Origin: JBDIAG01 sp963835085
GTDB lineage: Bacteria > Actinomycetota > Actinomycetes > Actinomycetales > CAWJMD01
Length of the DNA: 64,000 bases
Direction: 5' to 3'
Assembly (NCBI GenBank): GCA_963835085.1
Contig: CAWIED010000001.1
Location: forward strand, 1-64,000
The notes under the pieces are model-generated. The model made no database searches. It had not been told where the DNA came from and saw only the letters and a program-made list of their open reading frames with translations. A program made the position numbers and the translations under genes. Each line of letters opens with the position of its first letter. Within the stretch, counting starts at the first letter, position 1. This document shows, one piece after another, positions 1 through 9,288 of the stretch.

Positions 1-2
1 CC

Positions 3-443
3 AAGCGCGCCGCCGGGCAAGACACCCTGTTCGACCTGTGGCGGTTCCACGCCTTCTTCACCACCGCCGACCCCGCGATCCTCGACACCGTGGCAGCGGA
101 CAAGACCCACCGCCACCACGCCGTCATCGAGCAGGTCCACGCCGACCTGAAGAACTCCGCCCTGGCACACCTGCCCTCCGGGGTGTTCACCGCCAACGCC
201 GCCTGGCTGGTGCTCGCCGTCATCGCGTTCAACCTCACCCGAGCGGCAGGCACCCTCGCCGCACCCGACCTGGCACGAGCGAGCACCGCGACCATCCGCC
301 GCACACTGATCACCGTGCCCGCACGAATAGCGTCCTCCGCCCGCCGGATCACCCTGCACCTACCCACGTCCTGGCCCTGGCAGACCCCCTGGACCGCGCT
401 GTTCGACCGGGTCAACGACCCGCCTCCCATGCTCCCGGCCTGA
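3..443 (+). mobile_element. IS1380-type transposase, C-terminal part (cut by window edge)
   Basis: The reading frame is open from the window edge to a TGA at 441-443, so about 146 residues of the C-terminal part are seen. It reads through RFHAFFTT, then HRHHAVIEQVHADLKNSALA and the segment NAAWLVLAVIAFNLTRAAG, which I recognise as the conserved end of IS1380-family DDE transposases. The N-terminal catalytic half lies outside the window, so whether the element is intact cannot be judged. The right end of the IS must lie between the stop codon and guaB3 at 746, but I could not fix its terminal inverted repeat without the left end. Confidence 0.8.
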
Positions 444-745
444 CCACCCAGCAGGGACCCCCTGCGCGACCCGAAGACCACGTGGAACACCCCGGACAGC
501 AAGGTCCGACGAATACGCACGCCCTCGACCACTCACGCCCAGCCAAACGGAATCACCCGCTCAACACCATGCCCATCGGTGGATCGAGGCTTAGCGCCAG
601 GTGGGAACCCTTCGCCGATCCTCATCGGAGGCAACGGGGCGAACAGGTTCCACAGCCGGCTCTGAGCGGCCGGACACGAGGCACCTCGGCCTGCCTGAGT
701 GCGGCCTACGAGGTACGTGGGCCGTGCCCCGATAGCCTGGCCTGC
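444..745. other. Spacer between IS element and guaB3
   Basis: About 300 bases without a convincing gene. It should hold the non-coding right end of the IS1380-type element and the upstream region of guaB3. The plus-strand frame stays open through it, but its composition (Arg/Pro/His-rich) looks like out-of-frame GC-rich DNA. No clear promoter or terminator was found. Confidence 0.5.
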
Positions 746-1870
746 GTGACTGAGATCGAGATCGGCCGAGGCAAGCGAGGACGCCGCGCGTACTCCTTCG
801 ACGACGTTGCGGTGGTGCCGTCGCGGCGCACGCGCGACCCGAAGGAGGTGTCGATCACCTGGCAGATCGACGCCTACTCGATGGAACTGCCTGTGCTGGC
901 CGCGCCGATGGACTCGGTCATGTCACCGGCCACGGCCATCGAGCTCGGTCTGCTCGGAGGCATCGGCGTGCTCGACCTCGAAGGCCTCTGGACGCGCTAT
1001 GACGATCCCGAGCCGCTGCTGGCCGAGATCGCCGAGCTCGATGCCGGCGTGGCCACGGCGCGCATGCAGGAGTTGTACGCGCAGCCCGTCCAGCCCGATC
1101 TGGTGACCTCGCGGCTGCGTGAGGTGCGTGACGCGGGCGTCATTGTCGCCGGTGCGTTGACTCCGCAGCGAACGCAACAACTGTGGCGCACCGTGGTCGA
1201 CGCCGGCGTCGACTTGTTCGTCATCCGGGGCACCACCGTGTCGGCCGAGCACGTATCGGGTGTGGCCGAACCCCTCAACCTCAAACGGTTCATCTACGAG
1301 CTCGACGTGCCGGTCATCGTCGGAGGCTGCGCGACGTACACCGCCGCGCTGCACCTCATGCGCACGGGCGCGGCCGGAGTGCTGGTGGGCTTCGGCGGGG
1401 GCGCAGCCCACACCACTCGCGTCACGCTCGGGATCCATGCCCCGATGGCGAGCGCGGTAGCCGACGTGGCCGCTGCGCGAAGGGATTACATGGACGAGTC
1501 CGGCGGCAGGTACGTGCATGTGATCGCCGATGGCGGGGTCGGCCGCTCGGGTGACCTGGTGAAGGCGATCGCCTGCGGTGCTGACGCGGTGATGCTCGGC
1601 GCGGCGCTCGCGCGCGCCAGCGAGGCCCCCGGCCGCGGCTGGCACTGGGGCCCGGAGGCGCATCATTCCCAACTGCCGCGCGGCGCGCGGATGCGGGTGG
1701 GGACGGTGGCCTCGCTCGCTGAGATCCTGCATGGGCCGGGGCGGCAGGCCGACGGCACCACCAACCTCATGGGTGCCCTGCGCCGAGCCATGGCCACCAC
1801 CGGCTACTCCGATCTCAAGGAGTTCCAGCGGGTCGAGGTCGTGGTCTCGCCGTACTCGCCGGGCCGTTGA
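746..1870 (+). CDS. guaB3: GuaB3-type IMP dehydrogenase-related protein
   Basis: This 374-residue protein matches the mycobacterial GuaB3 pattern in length and motifs: an N-terminal EIGRGKRGRRAYSFDDVAVVP segment close to 'IGxGrxaRRxYxl', then VPSRRTRDPKEVS, APMDSVMSP, GGRYVHVIADGG and a C-terminal YSDLKEFQRVEV. It has the TIM-barrel IMPDH fold but no CBS domains. The loop that carries the catalytic cysteine in true IMP dehydrogenases reads GFGGGAAHTT here, without cysteine, so IMP oxidation by the usual thioimidate route is unlikely. The GTG start at 746 was chosen because upstream codons do not resemble the family. In many actinobacteria guaB precedes this gene; here an IS1380 end does. Its biochemical role is not established. 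Confidence 0.88.
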   Translation: MTEIEIGRGKRGRRAYSFDDVAVVPSRRTRDPKEVSITWQIDAYSMELPVLAAPMDSVMSPATAIELGLLGGIGVLDLEGLWTRYDDPEPLLAEIAELDAGVATARMQELYAQPVQPDLVTSRLREVRDAGVIVAGALTPQRTQQLWRTVVDAGVDLFVIRGTTVSAEHVSGVAEPLNLKRFIYELDVPVIVGGCATYTAALHLMRTGAAGVLVGFGGGAAHTTRVTLGIHAPMASAVADVAAARRDYMDESGGRYVHVIADGGVGRSGDLVKAIACGADAVMLGAALARASEAPGRGWHWGPEAHHSQLPRGARMRVGTVASLAEILHGPGRQADGTTNLMGALRRAMATTGYSDLKEFQRVEVVVSPYSPGR

Positions 1871-1984
1871 GGGCGCGCCCTAGGAGGTTGAGGGGACGGC
1901 TGGCTTGGCGCTCCTGCCCTGCCGCGACGTTCGGACGGCCGCTCGGGCGCTTTTGGAGGCGGTAGGCCGACGTAGGCTCGGAGC

Positions 1985-3502
1985 ATGACGACCGTGCGGT
2001 TCGACCCGCCCAGAGTGGGGCAGCCTAGGCGGGGCCCCTTCGGGCATGAATTGCAGAGTCTCGAGCTGACGCCGCCCTCCGACGTCGCGGCTGTGGTGGC
2101 CGGTACCCGATCGGTGCAGCCGCGCTGGGCCGACACCTCTGCGACGGAGCGGTCGGCGATGGCCCTGCGATTGCACGACGTGCTGCTGCGCCGTCGCAGC
2201 GAGATCCTCGACACCCTGCAGACCGAGATCGGCAAGAGCCGGGGCGACGCCTTCGAAGAGGTTCTCGATACTGCCCTCGTCTGTCGGCACTATGCTCGCA
2301 AGGGTGCGGGCTACCTTGCGCCGCAACGCTTTCGAGGCCTAGTTCCCGGCTTGGTGGGTACCCGGGTGGAGCGATCGCCGCAGGGAGTGGTGGGGGTCAT
2401 CGCGCCCTGGAACTATCCGCTGGTGCTCACCCTGGGTGAGATCGTCCCGGCCTTGATCGCCGGCAACGCGGTAGTCGTCAAGCCCGATCCGCTGGCCGTC
2501 GACACGTGTCGGCTCGCGTTGTCGTTGCTCGCCGAGGCGGGGGTGCCGGCCGGGCTGGTGCAGCCGGTGATCGGGGGTGTCGACGTCGGGGAGGCCCTGG
2601 TCGACGCGATCGACTACGTGGTGTTCACCGGCTCGACCAATGGCGGGCGGGCCGTGGCGCAGCGCGCCGCCGGCCGGTTGATCGGCTGCACGCTCGAACT
2701 GGGCGGCAAGAACGCCCTGTATGTCAGGGCCGATGCCGACCTGAGCCTGGCCGTCCCGGGGGCGGTGCACGGCAGCTTCGGCAATGCCGGGCAACTGTGC
2801 CTGTCGGCGGAGCGGGTGATCGTGCACCGGCAGGCGGCCGAGGGCTTCGTCCCAGAATTCGTCCGGCGTTCGAAGGCCTACCGGCTCGGCAACCGGCTCG
2901 ACTTCTCCTACGACATGGGTTCTCTGGTGTCGGCAGCCCAGCACGACAAGGTGCTCGACCACCTGGCCGATGCGTTGGGCGCCGGCGCCCGGGTGCTGGC
3001 CGGGGGTAACAGCCGTCCCGACGTGGGGCCGTACTGCGTCGAGCCCACCATCCTCGAGAACGTGCCCGATACCGCGCGTTGCTACCGAGAGGAGACCTTC
3101 GGTCCGCTGGTGTCGGTCTTCGTGGTCGACAGCGACGACGAGGCCGTCGATCTCGCCAACGACACCGACGCCGGCCTGACGGCCTCGGTCTTCACAGCCG
3201 ACGAAGCGGCCGGGCGAGCGCTGGCTCGCAAACTGCGGGTCGGCTCCGTGACGGTGAACGAGACGTACCTCGGCCTGTGGGGGAGCACCGCGCTGCCGTT
3301 CGGCGGGATCGGTGCGTCGGGACTCGGTCGCAGGCACGGCCCGGACGGCGTCACCAGCCTGACCCGACCGCAGGCGGTGGTCACCCAGCGCGGTGCCCGA
3401 GTGGGCTTCAACCTGGCCCGCCTGCTCGATCAACCCTCGAGCCGGTGGACGGCGCAGCTCACCGGCGCCGTGGCCCTGCTGCGGCGCACCGGCCTGTCGT
3501 GA
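1985..3502 (+). CDS. Succinate-semialdehyde dehydrogenase (NAD(P)+-type aldehyde dehydrogenase)
   Basis: This 505-residue aldehyde dehydrogenase has the nucleotide-binding signature GVIAPWNYP (near residue 138), the general base Glu238 in LELGGKN and the nucleophile Cys272 in GNAGQLCLSAERV. The DNAGLTASVF-like segment and C-terminal LPFGGIGASGLGRRHG also fit. Overall it resembles the actinobacterial GabD2 type, which oxidises succinate semialdehyde to succinate; substrate choice is inferred from family resemblance. The ATG at 1985 follows a 114-bp gap after guaB3. Its stop overlaps the GTG start of the next gene by 4 nt, implying translational coupling with the GMC oxidase. Confidence 0.85.
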   Translation: MTTVRFDPPRVGQPRRGPFGHELQSLELTPPSDVAAVVAGTRSVQPRWADTSATERSAMALRLHDVLLRRRSEILDTLQTEIGKSRGDAFEEVLDTALVCRHYARKGAGYLAPQRFRGLVPGLVGTRVERSPQGVVGVIAPWNYPLVLTLGEIVPALIAGNAVVVKPDPLAVDTCRLALSLLAEAGVPAGLVQPVIGGVDVGEALVDAIDYVVFTGSTNGGRAVAQRAAGRLIGCTLELGGKNALYVRADADLSLAVPGAVHGSFGNAGQLCLSAERVIVHRQAAEGFVPEFVRRSKAYRLGNRLDFSYDMGSLVSAAQHDKVLDHLADALGAGARVLAGGNSRPDVGPYCVEPTILENVPDTARCYREETFGPLVSVFVVDSDDEAVDLANDTDAGLTASVFTADEAAGRALARKLRVGSVTVNETYLGLWGSTALPFGGIGASGLGRRHGPDGVTSLTRPQAVVTQRGARVGFNLARLLDQPSSRWTAQLTGAVALLRRTGLS

Positions 3503-5382
3503 GTGCTGCCGCCGATCACGGCCAACCAGAGAGTGCTCGCCCAGACCAACCGGAGCGCGGCAGATCCGGGCGGGCAGGTCCAGAACGCGATGACTACGAC
3601 TATGACGTCGTCGTGGTGGGCTCCGGGTTCGGCGGTTCGGTAGCGGCCTTGCGGCTGGTGGAGAAGGGCTATCGGGTGCTCGTGCTTGAAGCGGGTCGCC
3701 GCTTCGCCGACCACGAGCTCCCCGCGACGAGTTGGGACCTGCGCTCATTCCTGTGGGCGCCGGCACTCGGCTGGTTCGGCATCCAGCGAGTGCACCGGCT
3801 CAGGCACGCGGTGATCCTCGCGGGGGCCGGGGTGGGCGGCGGATCGCTCAACTACGCCAACACGCTCTACGTCCCGCCCAAGGCGTTCTTCGACAATGTC
3901 GCCTGGGCGCACCTGGCCGACTGGGCCGAGGAGTTGGCTCCTCACTACGACCAGGCGTCGCGAATGCTGGGCGTGGTGACGAATCCCTGCAACGGCCCGG
4001 TCGAACAGATCATGGCCGACGCCGCCGCGGAGCTCGGGGTGGCGCACACGTTCGCGAGAACCCCGGTGGGCGTGCTGTTCTCGGCTACGCCGGGCGAAGC
4101 CGTAGCCGACCCCTACTTCGGTGGGGCCGGCCCGGCCCGGCGATCGTGCACGCAATGCGGCTCATGCATGACCGGTTGCCGGGTGGGCGCCAAGAACACC
4201 CTGGTGAAGAACTACCTCGCCCTGGCCGAGTCGGCGGGTGTCGAGATCCGTTCGCTGCGAATGGTTGTCGACGTCCGGCCGCTGAGCGAGCACGGCTCGC
4301 AAGCCGTCGAGGAGGGCTACCAGGTCACGCACCGACGCACCGGGCCGATCTGGCAGCGACGCCAGACCCAGACGTTGAGAACGCGGTTCGTCGTCCTGGC
4401 CGCAGGCGCCTGGGGCACCCAGACGCTGCTGCAGCGCTGCCGTCAGGAGGGCGCGCTGCCCATGCTCTCCCCGCGGCTGGGCGCGCTGACCCGCACGAAC
4501 TCCGAGGCGCTCCTCGGCGCCACCGTGCCACGAGTGCCGCCCGGTCTCGACGCCAGCCGTGGCCTGGCGATCACACGGTCGTTCCATGTCGACGCCGACA
4601 CCCACGTGGAGAACTGCCGCTACGGCCGCGGGTCGAATGCCATGGGACTGCTCGCGACGATCCTCGTGGACGGGTCCGACCCGACCGGCTCGGCCGCGCA
4701 AGGGCATGGCCCTGCACGCGCGGCTGGGAGCCGTTGGCGCGCGGCGCTGCGGCAGCTCGCACGGGAGCCCGGAGCGTTCTGGAGATCTGTAGACGTGCGT
4801 CGCTGGAGCGAGCGGACGATCATCGCCCTCGTCATGCAGACCAGGGACAACTCGCTCACGGTGACCGGGCGGCGTCGCTGGTGGGGTGGGGTGAGGTTGG
4901 TCTCGGAGCAGGGGCACGGCGAGCCCAATCCGTCCTGGATTCCCGCCGGGCACGCAGCGGCCCGCGTTCTCAGCCGCTTGCTCGGCGAACGCACCGGCCA
5001 GCGCGGCGATCCAGGCGGCACCCTGGGTGACTTGGTCGACATGCCGATGACGGCCCACTACCTGGGCGGAGTGGCGATGGGCGCGGACCCCGCCGAGGGG
5101 GTCATCGACCCCTATCACCGGCTGTACGGCTACCCCGGAATCAGCGTGGTGGACGGGTCGAGCGTCTCCGCGAATCTGGGCGTCAACCCGTCGCTGACCA
5201 TCACTGCCCAGGCGGAACGTGCCCTGGCGCTGTGGCCCAACGTCGGTGAGCGCGATCCCCGGCCACCGCAGAGCGCGCCCTATCGGCGGCTCGAACGGGT
5301 CTGGCCGCGCACGCCCGTCGTGCCTGCTGGTGCGCCGGGGGAGTTGGGGCGAGCCGAGCAGCGGGAGAATCGGCGACGGTGA
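3499..5382 (+). CDS. GMC-family oxidoreductase, ChoD-like
   Basis: A 627-residue FAD-dependent GMC oxidoreductase resembling mycobacterial ChoD. The dinucleotide motif GSGFGGSVAALRL starts near residue 40 after a disordered hydrophilic N-terminus. A cysteine-rich motif CTQCGSCMTGC occupies residues 217-227. The C-terminus has the GMC features TAHYLGG and NLGVNPSLTI, with the conserved His and Asn. The GTG start overlaps the upstream TGA by 4 nt. ChoD is annotated as cholesterol oxidase, but that activity is doubtful for several homologues, so sterol oxidation should not be assumed. The guaB3-choD-guaA neighbourhood is a known actinobacterial arrangement. Confidence 0.85.
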   Translation: MSAAADHGQPESARPDQPERGRSGRAGPERDDYDYDVVVVGSGFGGSVAALRLVEKGYRVLVLEAGRRFADHELPATSWDLRSFLWAPALGWFGIQRVHRLRHAVILAGAGVGGGSLNYANTLYVPPKAFFDNVAWAHLADWAEELAPHYDQASRMLGVVTNPCNGPVEQIMADAAAELGVAHTFARTPVGVLFSATPGEAVADPYFGGAGPARRSCTQCGSCMTGCRVGAKNTLVKNYLALAESAGVEIRSLRMVVDVRPLSEHGSQAVEEGYQVTHRRTGPIWQRRQTQTLRTRFVVLAAGAWGTQTLLQRCRQEGALPMLSPRLGALTRTNSEALLGATVPRVPPGLDASRGLAITRSFHVDADTHVENCRYGRGSNAMGLLATILVDGSDPTGSAAQGHGPARAAGSRWRAALRQLAREPGAFWRSVDVRRWSERTIIALVMQTRDNSLTVTGRRRWWGGVRLVSEQGHGEPNPSWIPAGHAAARVLSRLLGERTGQRGDPGGTLGDLVDMPMTAHYLGGVAMGADPAEGVIDPYHRLYGYPGISVVDGSSVSANLGVNPSLTITAQAERALALWPNVGERDPRPPQSAPYRRLERVWPRTPVVPAGAPGELGRAEQRENRRR

Positions 5383-5506
5383 AGAGGCGACCGGGGAGAT
5401 GGCCGCTCTGGTTATGTGCCGGCGGCCCCTGAGCGCACCGCCACATCCGCGACACCAACCGATGGCGCGTGCGAGGTAACGTCCCGGCGGGGTTACCGTG
5501 GGCGTC

Positions 5507-6352
5507 ATGCTGCGCCTCGCCTTGCGTCCCAAGTGGGTGGGACTGTTGCTCCTGGCGCTCGCGATCGCGTCGGCCTTCGCCTGGCTGGGCAGTTGGCAGC
5601 TCGCCCGTTCGCGGGCGAACGCCACACCGCTGGTGATCCAGGCGGCCAAGCCGGTGGGGGAGGTGGTGCAGCCGCAGCAGTCCTTGCCGGAGCTCGCGGC
5701 CACCACCCCCATCATCGTCACCGGGCTGCTGCAGGGCAGCGAGGCCGCCGTAGTAGACGGACGGCGCAGGAACGGCACGCCGGTGCGCTGGTTGCTGGCG
5801 CCGGTGGAGGTTCCGACTGCCCAGGGGGGAACCACCCAACCGGCCAGGATGCCGGTCGTTCTCGGCTCTTTTGCTGCGAAGGGCCCGGTGCCGGCTGTGC
5901 CGACCAGGCAGGTGAGGGTGCAAGGGCTCATCCAGCCCTCGGAGGACCCGTCGCCACCCGAGGCCGACGGCACCCTGACCGCGGTGTCAAGTGCCGACCT
6001 CGTCAATCGCTGGGGGCAGCCGATCTACGCGGGCTTCCTGTTCGCCGATCCGGACACGGCCCGGCTGGCCGGGGTCGACCCCGTGCCGCCCCCGACCCTT
6101 CCGACGAGCACCGGGTTCGCGATCTTGAACCTCTCGTATGCGGTGCAATGGTGGATCTTCGCGGCGGTCGCCTGCTTCATCTGGTGGCGGCTGCTGCGGG
6201 ATGAGTTCAACGCCTTGAACCTCGACGAGTCCGCTCTCGCCGGTGATGCTCAACCGGCCCCGGCCAATTCCTTGGCCTCCTCAGGGCCGGGCAATCCTGC
6301 AGGCCCACCAGACGATCCCGCTTCGCGGGTCGAAGAGAAGGTGCAACAGTGA
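5507..6352 (+). CDS. SURF1 family cytochrome oxidase biogenesis protein
   Basis: Roughly 281 residues with one N-terminal membrane helix ending in the SURF1 signature FAWLGSWQLARS, a long extracytoplasmic middle domain, and a second helix near the C-terminus (WWIFAAVACFIWW). SURF1 proteins assist heme a / cytochrome c oxidase assembly in the membrane. The cytoplasmic tail after the second helix is low-complexity. The start may be the GTG at 5498 or the ATG at 5507; the ATG directly precedes the basic-hydrophobic segment. The stop overlaps the GTG of the next gene by 4 nt. Confidence 0.85.
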   Translation: MLRLALRPKWVGLLLLALAIASAFAWLGSWQLARSRANATPLVIQAAKPVGEVVQPQQSLPELAATTPIIVTGLLQGSEAAVVDGRRRNGTPVRWLLAPVEVPTAQGGTTQPARMPVVLGSFAAKGPVPAVPTRQVRVQGLIQPSEDPSPPEADGTLTAVSSADLVNRWGQPIYAGFLFADPDTARLAGVDPVPPPTLPTSTGFAILNLSYAVQWWIFAAVACFIWWRLLRDEFNALNLDESALAGDAQPAPANSLASSGPGNPAGPPDDPASRVEEKVQQ

Positions 6353-6747
6353 GTGATTCTCCCGTCAGCTCGACTCGACCGGCACGTCCGGCTGCGCGGC
6401 CGCTGCGTTCGCCCGCCAAGCTGAACGCAGCCCTGACGCGGTATCGGGTGATGGCCTTCACCACCGGCGGATTCCTGCTGCTGCTGTGCCTGGAGATCGC
6501 GCTCAAGTATGGCTTCAACCACGGCCAGCCGGTGCTGGGCAACTGGGTTGCCATCACCCACGGCTACATCTACATGATCTATCTCGTGACGGTGCTCGAC
6601 CTGTGGTCGAGCCTGCGCTGGCGGTTCGGACGGCTGCTCGCGCTGATCGGCGCCGGAGTCATCCCCTTCCTCTCGTTCTGGGCCGAACGCCGCACCACGG
6701 TCGACGTCCGCCGCCTCATCGACGAGCGCGCCCAAGCGGGCCAGTAG
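6349..6747 (+). CDS. DUF3817 domain membrane protein
   Basis: A 132-residue protein with about three membrane helices after a Pro/Arg-rich N-terminal tail. The block LNAALTRYRVMAFTTGGFLL, the central HGYIYMIYLVTVLDLW and the C-terminal GVIPFLSFWAERR are typical of the actinobacterial DUF3817 family, which often sits beside guaA. The function is unknown. It begins with a GTG inside the SURF1 stop region (4-nt overlap), so the two are probably co-translated. Confidence 0.82.
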   Translation: MSDSPVSSTRPARPAARPLRSPAKLNAALTRYRVMAFTTGGFLLLLCLEIALKYGFNHGQPVLGNWVAITHGYIYMIYLVTVLDLWSSLRWRFGRLLALIGAGVIPFLSFWAERRTTVDVRRLIDERAQAGQ

Positions 6748-6795
6748 CCGGCAGGCCCTCTCCATGGCGGGGTTGGGAGCCCTTAGGCTCGCTGC

Positions 6796-8388
6796 ATGAC
6801 CTCACCGCAGCCACGGCCCGTATTGGTGGTCGATTTCGGCGCGCAGTATGCCCAGCTCATCGCTCGCCGAGTGCGCGAGGCCGACGTCTACTCCGAGATC
6901 GTGCCATCCACCTGGCCGGTCGAGAGGATGCTCGAGCGCAACCCGGCGGCGATCATCCTCTCCGGCGGCCCGTCCTCGGTGTATGCCGCGGGCGCGCCAA
7001 CGGTCGATCCGGCCCTCTTCGATGCCGGCGTTCCCGTGCTGGGCATCTGCTACGGCTTCCAGGCGATGGCGGCCGCCCTCGGTGGTGAGGTGGCGCGCAC
7101 GGGGTTGCGGGAGTACGGCGGCACCCGCATCGATGTGGTCGCCAACGCCGCGAGCACGCTCCTGGCCGGCCAGCCTCAGCAGCAGACCGCCTGGATGAGT
7201 CACGGTGACGCCGTCGACAGCGCCCCCGCGGGCTTCACGGTCACCGCCACGTCGGCGGGCTCGCCGGTGGCGGCCTTCGAAGACAGCGAGCGTCGACTGT
7301 TCGGCGTGCAGTGGCATCCAGAGGTGCGGCATTCCACGTTCGGCCAGCAGGTGCTCGACCGCTTCCTGCACGAGGGTGCCGACCTGGGCCGCGACTGGAC
7401 GACGGACAACGTCATCGCCACCCAGGTGGAGCGGATCTCGGCCCAGGTGGGCCGCTCGCGGGTGATCTGCGGGCTGTCGGGCGGGGTTGACTCCGCAGTG
7501 GCCGCCGCCTTGGTGCACAAGGCGGTCGGCGACCAGCTCACGTGCGTCTTCGTCGACCACGGGTTGCTCCGGGCGGGCGAGGCGGAGCAGGTGGAACGCG
7601 ACTATGTCGAGGCCACGGGGGTCGACCTGGTGGTCGTGGACGCGGCCGACACCTTCCTGACGGCGCTCGCCGGGGTGGTCGACCCCGAGGAGAAGCGCAA
7701 GATCATCGGACGCGAGTTCATCCGTGCTTTCGAGAGTGCCGCCCGTGATCTCGTCACCCGGGCTCATGACGATGCCGAGCACGGCTCCGGAGAGGAGATC
7801 GGCTTCCTCGTGCAGGGCACCCTCTACCCCGACGTCGTCGAATCGGGCGGGGGAGAGGGGGCCGCGGTGATCAAGTCGCACCACAACGTGGGTGGCCTGC
7901 CCGACGACCTGCAGTTCGACCTCGTCGAACCGCTTCGCACCCTCTTCAAGGACGAGGTGCGGGCGGTCGGTGCCGAACTGGGGCTGCCCGATGCGATGGT
8001 CTGGCGGCAGCCTTTTCCCGGGCCAGGTCTCGGCATCCGGATCGTGGGCGAGATCACGGCCGAGCGGCTGGCGCTGTTGCGCGAGGCCGACCGGATCGCT
8101 CGGGAGGAGCTCACCGCCGCAGGCCTCGACCGCGAGATCTGGCAGTGCCCGGTGGTGCTGCTGGCCGATGTGCGCAGTGTGGGGGTGCAGGGTGACGGGC
8201 GCACGTACGGTCATCCGATCGTGCTCCGTCCTGTCACGAGCGACGATGCCATGACCGCCGACTGGACGCGGCTGCCCTACGAGGTGCTGGCCCGCATCTC
8301 CACCCGGGTGACGAACGAGGTCGAGGGGGTCAACCGGGTCGTGCTCGATGTCACCAGCAAGCCGCCCGGCACCATCGAGTGGGAGTGA
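6796..8388 (+). CDS. guaA: GMP synthase (glutamine-hydrolysing)
   Basis: A complete 530-residue enzyme that aminates XMP to GMP using glutamine and ATP. The N-terminal class I glutamine amidotransferase has the nucleophile Cys85 in LGICYGFQ and the His174/Glu176 pair in VQWHPEV. The ATP-pyrophosphatase PP-loop SGGVDS is at residues 228-233. The C-terminal dimerisation domain ends in the family's conserved KPPGTIEWE. The ATG at 6796 gives the expected N-terminus. It closes the guaB3-led purine block. Confidence 0.97.
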   Translation: MTSPQPRPVLVVDFGAQYAQLIARRVREADVYSEIVPSTWPVERMLERNPAAIILSGGPSSVYAAGAPTVDPALFDAGVPVLGICYGFQAMAAALGGEVARTGLREYGGTRIDVVANAASTLLAGQPQQQTAWMSHGDAVDSAPAGFTVTATSAGSPVAAFEDSERRLFGVQWHPEVRHSTFGQQVLDRFLHEGADLGRDWTTDNVIATQVERISAQVGRSRVICGLSGGVDSAVAAALVHKAVGDQLTCVFVDHGLLRAGEAEQVERDYVEATGVDLVVVDAADTFLTALAGVVDPEEKRKIIGREFIRAFESAARDLVTRAHDDAEHGSGEEIGFLVQGTLYPDVVESGGGEGAAVIKSHHNVGGLPDDLQFDLVEPLRTLFKDEVRAVGAELGLPDAMVWRQPFPGPGLGIRIVGEITAERLALLREADRIAREELTAAGLDREIWQCPVVLLADVRSVGVQGDGRTYGHPIVLRPVTSDDAMTADWTRLPYEVLARISTRVTNEVEGVNRVVLDVTSKPPGTIEWE

Positions 8389-8412
8389 ACGGTCGGGGAA
8401 TGAGGCAGCGGG

Positions 8413-9138
8413 TCAGCCTGCCGCCTCGACCTCGGTGGGCACGCCTCTGAGCCAGCTGAGCCGGCCGCCTTCCACGGTCACTGCAGCCACCTGACGTACG
8501 ACGAGCCGCTCGAAGTCTTGTACCGACGGTAGCCCGACGACGGTGAACGTATGCGGGCCGGCCTCGCGAAGATCACCGGCTGAGCGGAAGGTGAACTCGA
8601 TGTCACCGGTACCGTCGGCGTGCTGATCACGGGTGACGCTCACGATCTGGCGCAGCGAGCACCAGGTCACCCTTCGTCCTCGCCCCCACGAGACCTGCAG
8701 TAGCCGGTCGGGAGTCAGAGCCACCACCGTGCGGGATGCCCGGGTGCCTGCCAGGATTGCCGACAGCAGCACTATCGCCCCGGCCACCACCAGCGGTGCG
8801 GGCAGCACGGCGCCCAGCAACACGTCGATCGTCATGGCTCTGCCGGTCACGATGCGAACGATCCCGCTGATCTGACATGCCAGCCCCACGATCGTGATCG
8901 CTCCCGCGAGCGCGAGTGAGCGCGCCTGCCCGCGCAGCACGAGGCGGCCCAGGGGCTGCGTGGCCCAGAGCACAGGCTCGTGTTCGCGCAGCTCGTGCTC
9001 GAGTTGAGCACGAACAGTCGACGACAGGTCGGTCAGGGCAGGCATGGTGAGCTTTCGACGAGATTCCGGCGGCAGGGCTGCCTCGAATATCGGCCAGTCC
9101 GGGACGTTCCCTGCCTGCTGTGGACGTATTCCGTCCAC
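8413..9138 (-). CDS. Membrane protein with PH-like C-terminal domain
   Basis: Up to 241 residues. Two adjacent membrane helices (SLALAGAITIVGLACQISGI and PLVVAGAIVLLSAILAG) are followed by a soluble domain of alternating strands (TVVALTPDRLLQVSWGRG, then IEFTFRSAG), a layout like actinobacterial bacterial-PH membrane proteins. No catalytic motif is visible. The start is uncertain: GTG at 9138 gives a longer N-terminus, while ATG at 9045 (MPALTDLSS) fits better to the helical segment RAQLEHELREHEPVLW. The gene faces guaA tail to tail. Confidence 0.6.
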   Translation of the reverse strand: MDGIRPQQAGNVPDWPIFEAALPPESRRKLTMPALTDLSSTVRAQLEHELREHEPVLWATQPLGRLVLRGQARSLALAGAITIVGLACQISGIVRIVTGRAMTIDVLLGAVLPAPLVVAGAIVLLSAILAGTRASRTVVALTPDRLLQVSWGRGRRVTWCSLRQIVSVTRDQHADGTGDIEFTFRSAGDLREAGPHTFTVVGLPSVQDFERLVVRQVAAVTVEGGRLSWLRGVPTEVEAAG

Positions 9139-9288
9139 CCGGATTGATCCATCACCTAAAGTAGGCGGAGTTTAGCGCACTGTAACTGCTATGGGCGGCT
9201 TGTGCGGGCGGGGGCACCGCCTGACCGGAGTGCTTTTGCTGTGTGGGAACCACCGTTTGAGCGAGACGGAGGTCGGCCCAGGTAAGCG

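Noticed and set aside
38..745. Open frame that would extend guaB3 upstream by 236 codons
   Set aside because: Composition is Arg/Pro/His-rich and it overlaps the IS1380 transposase in another frame; the family N-terminus begins at GTG 746.
2339..3766. Long minus-strand open frame opposite the aldehyde dehydrogenase
   Set aside because: An antisense shadow of a high-GC gene; the plus-strand protein has all catalytic motifs.
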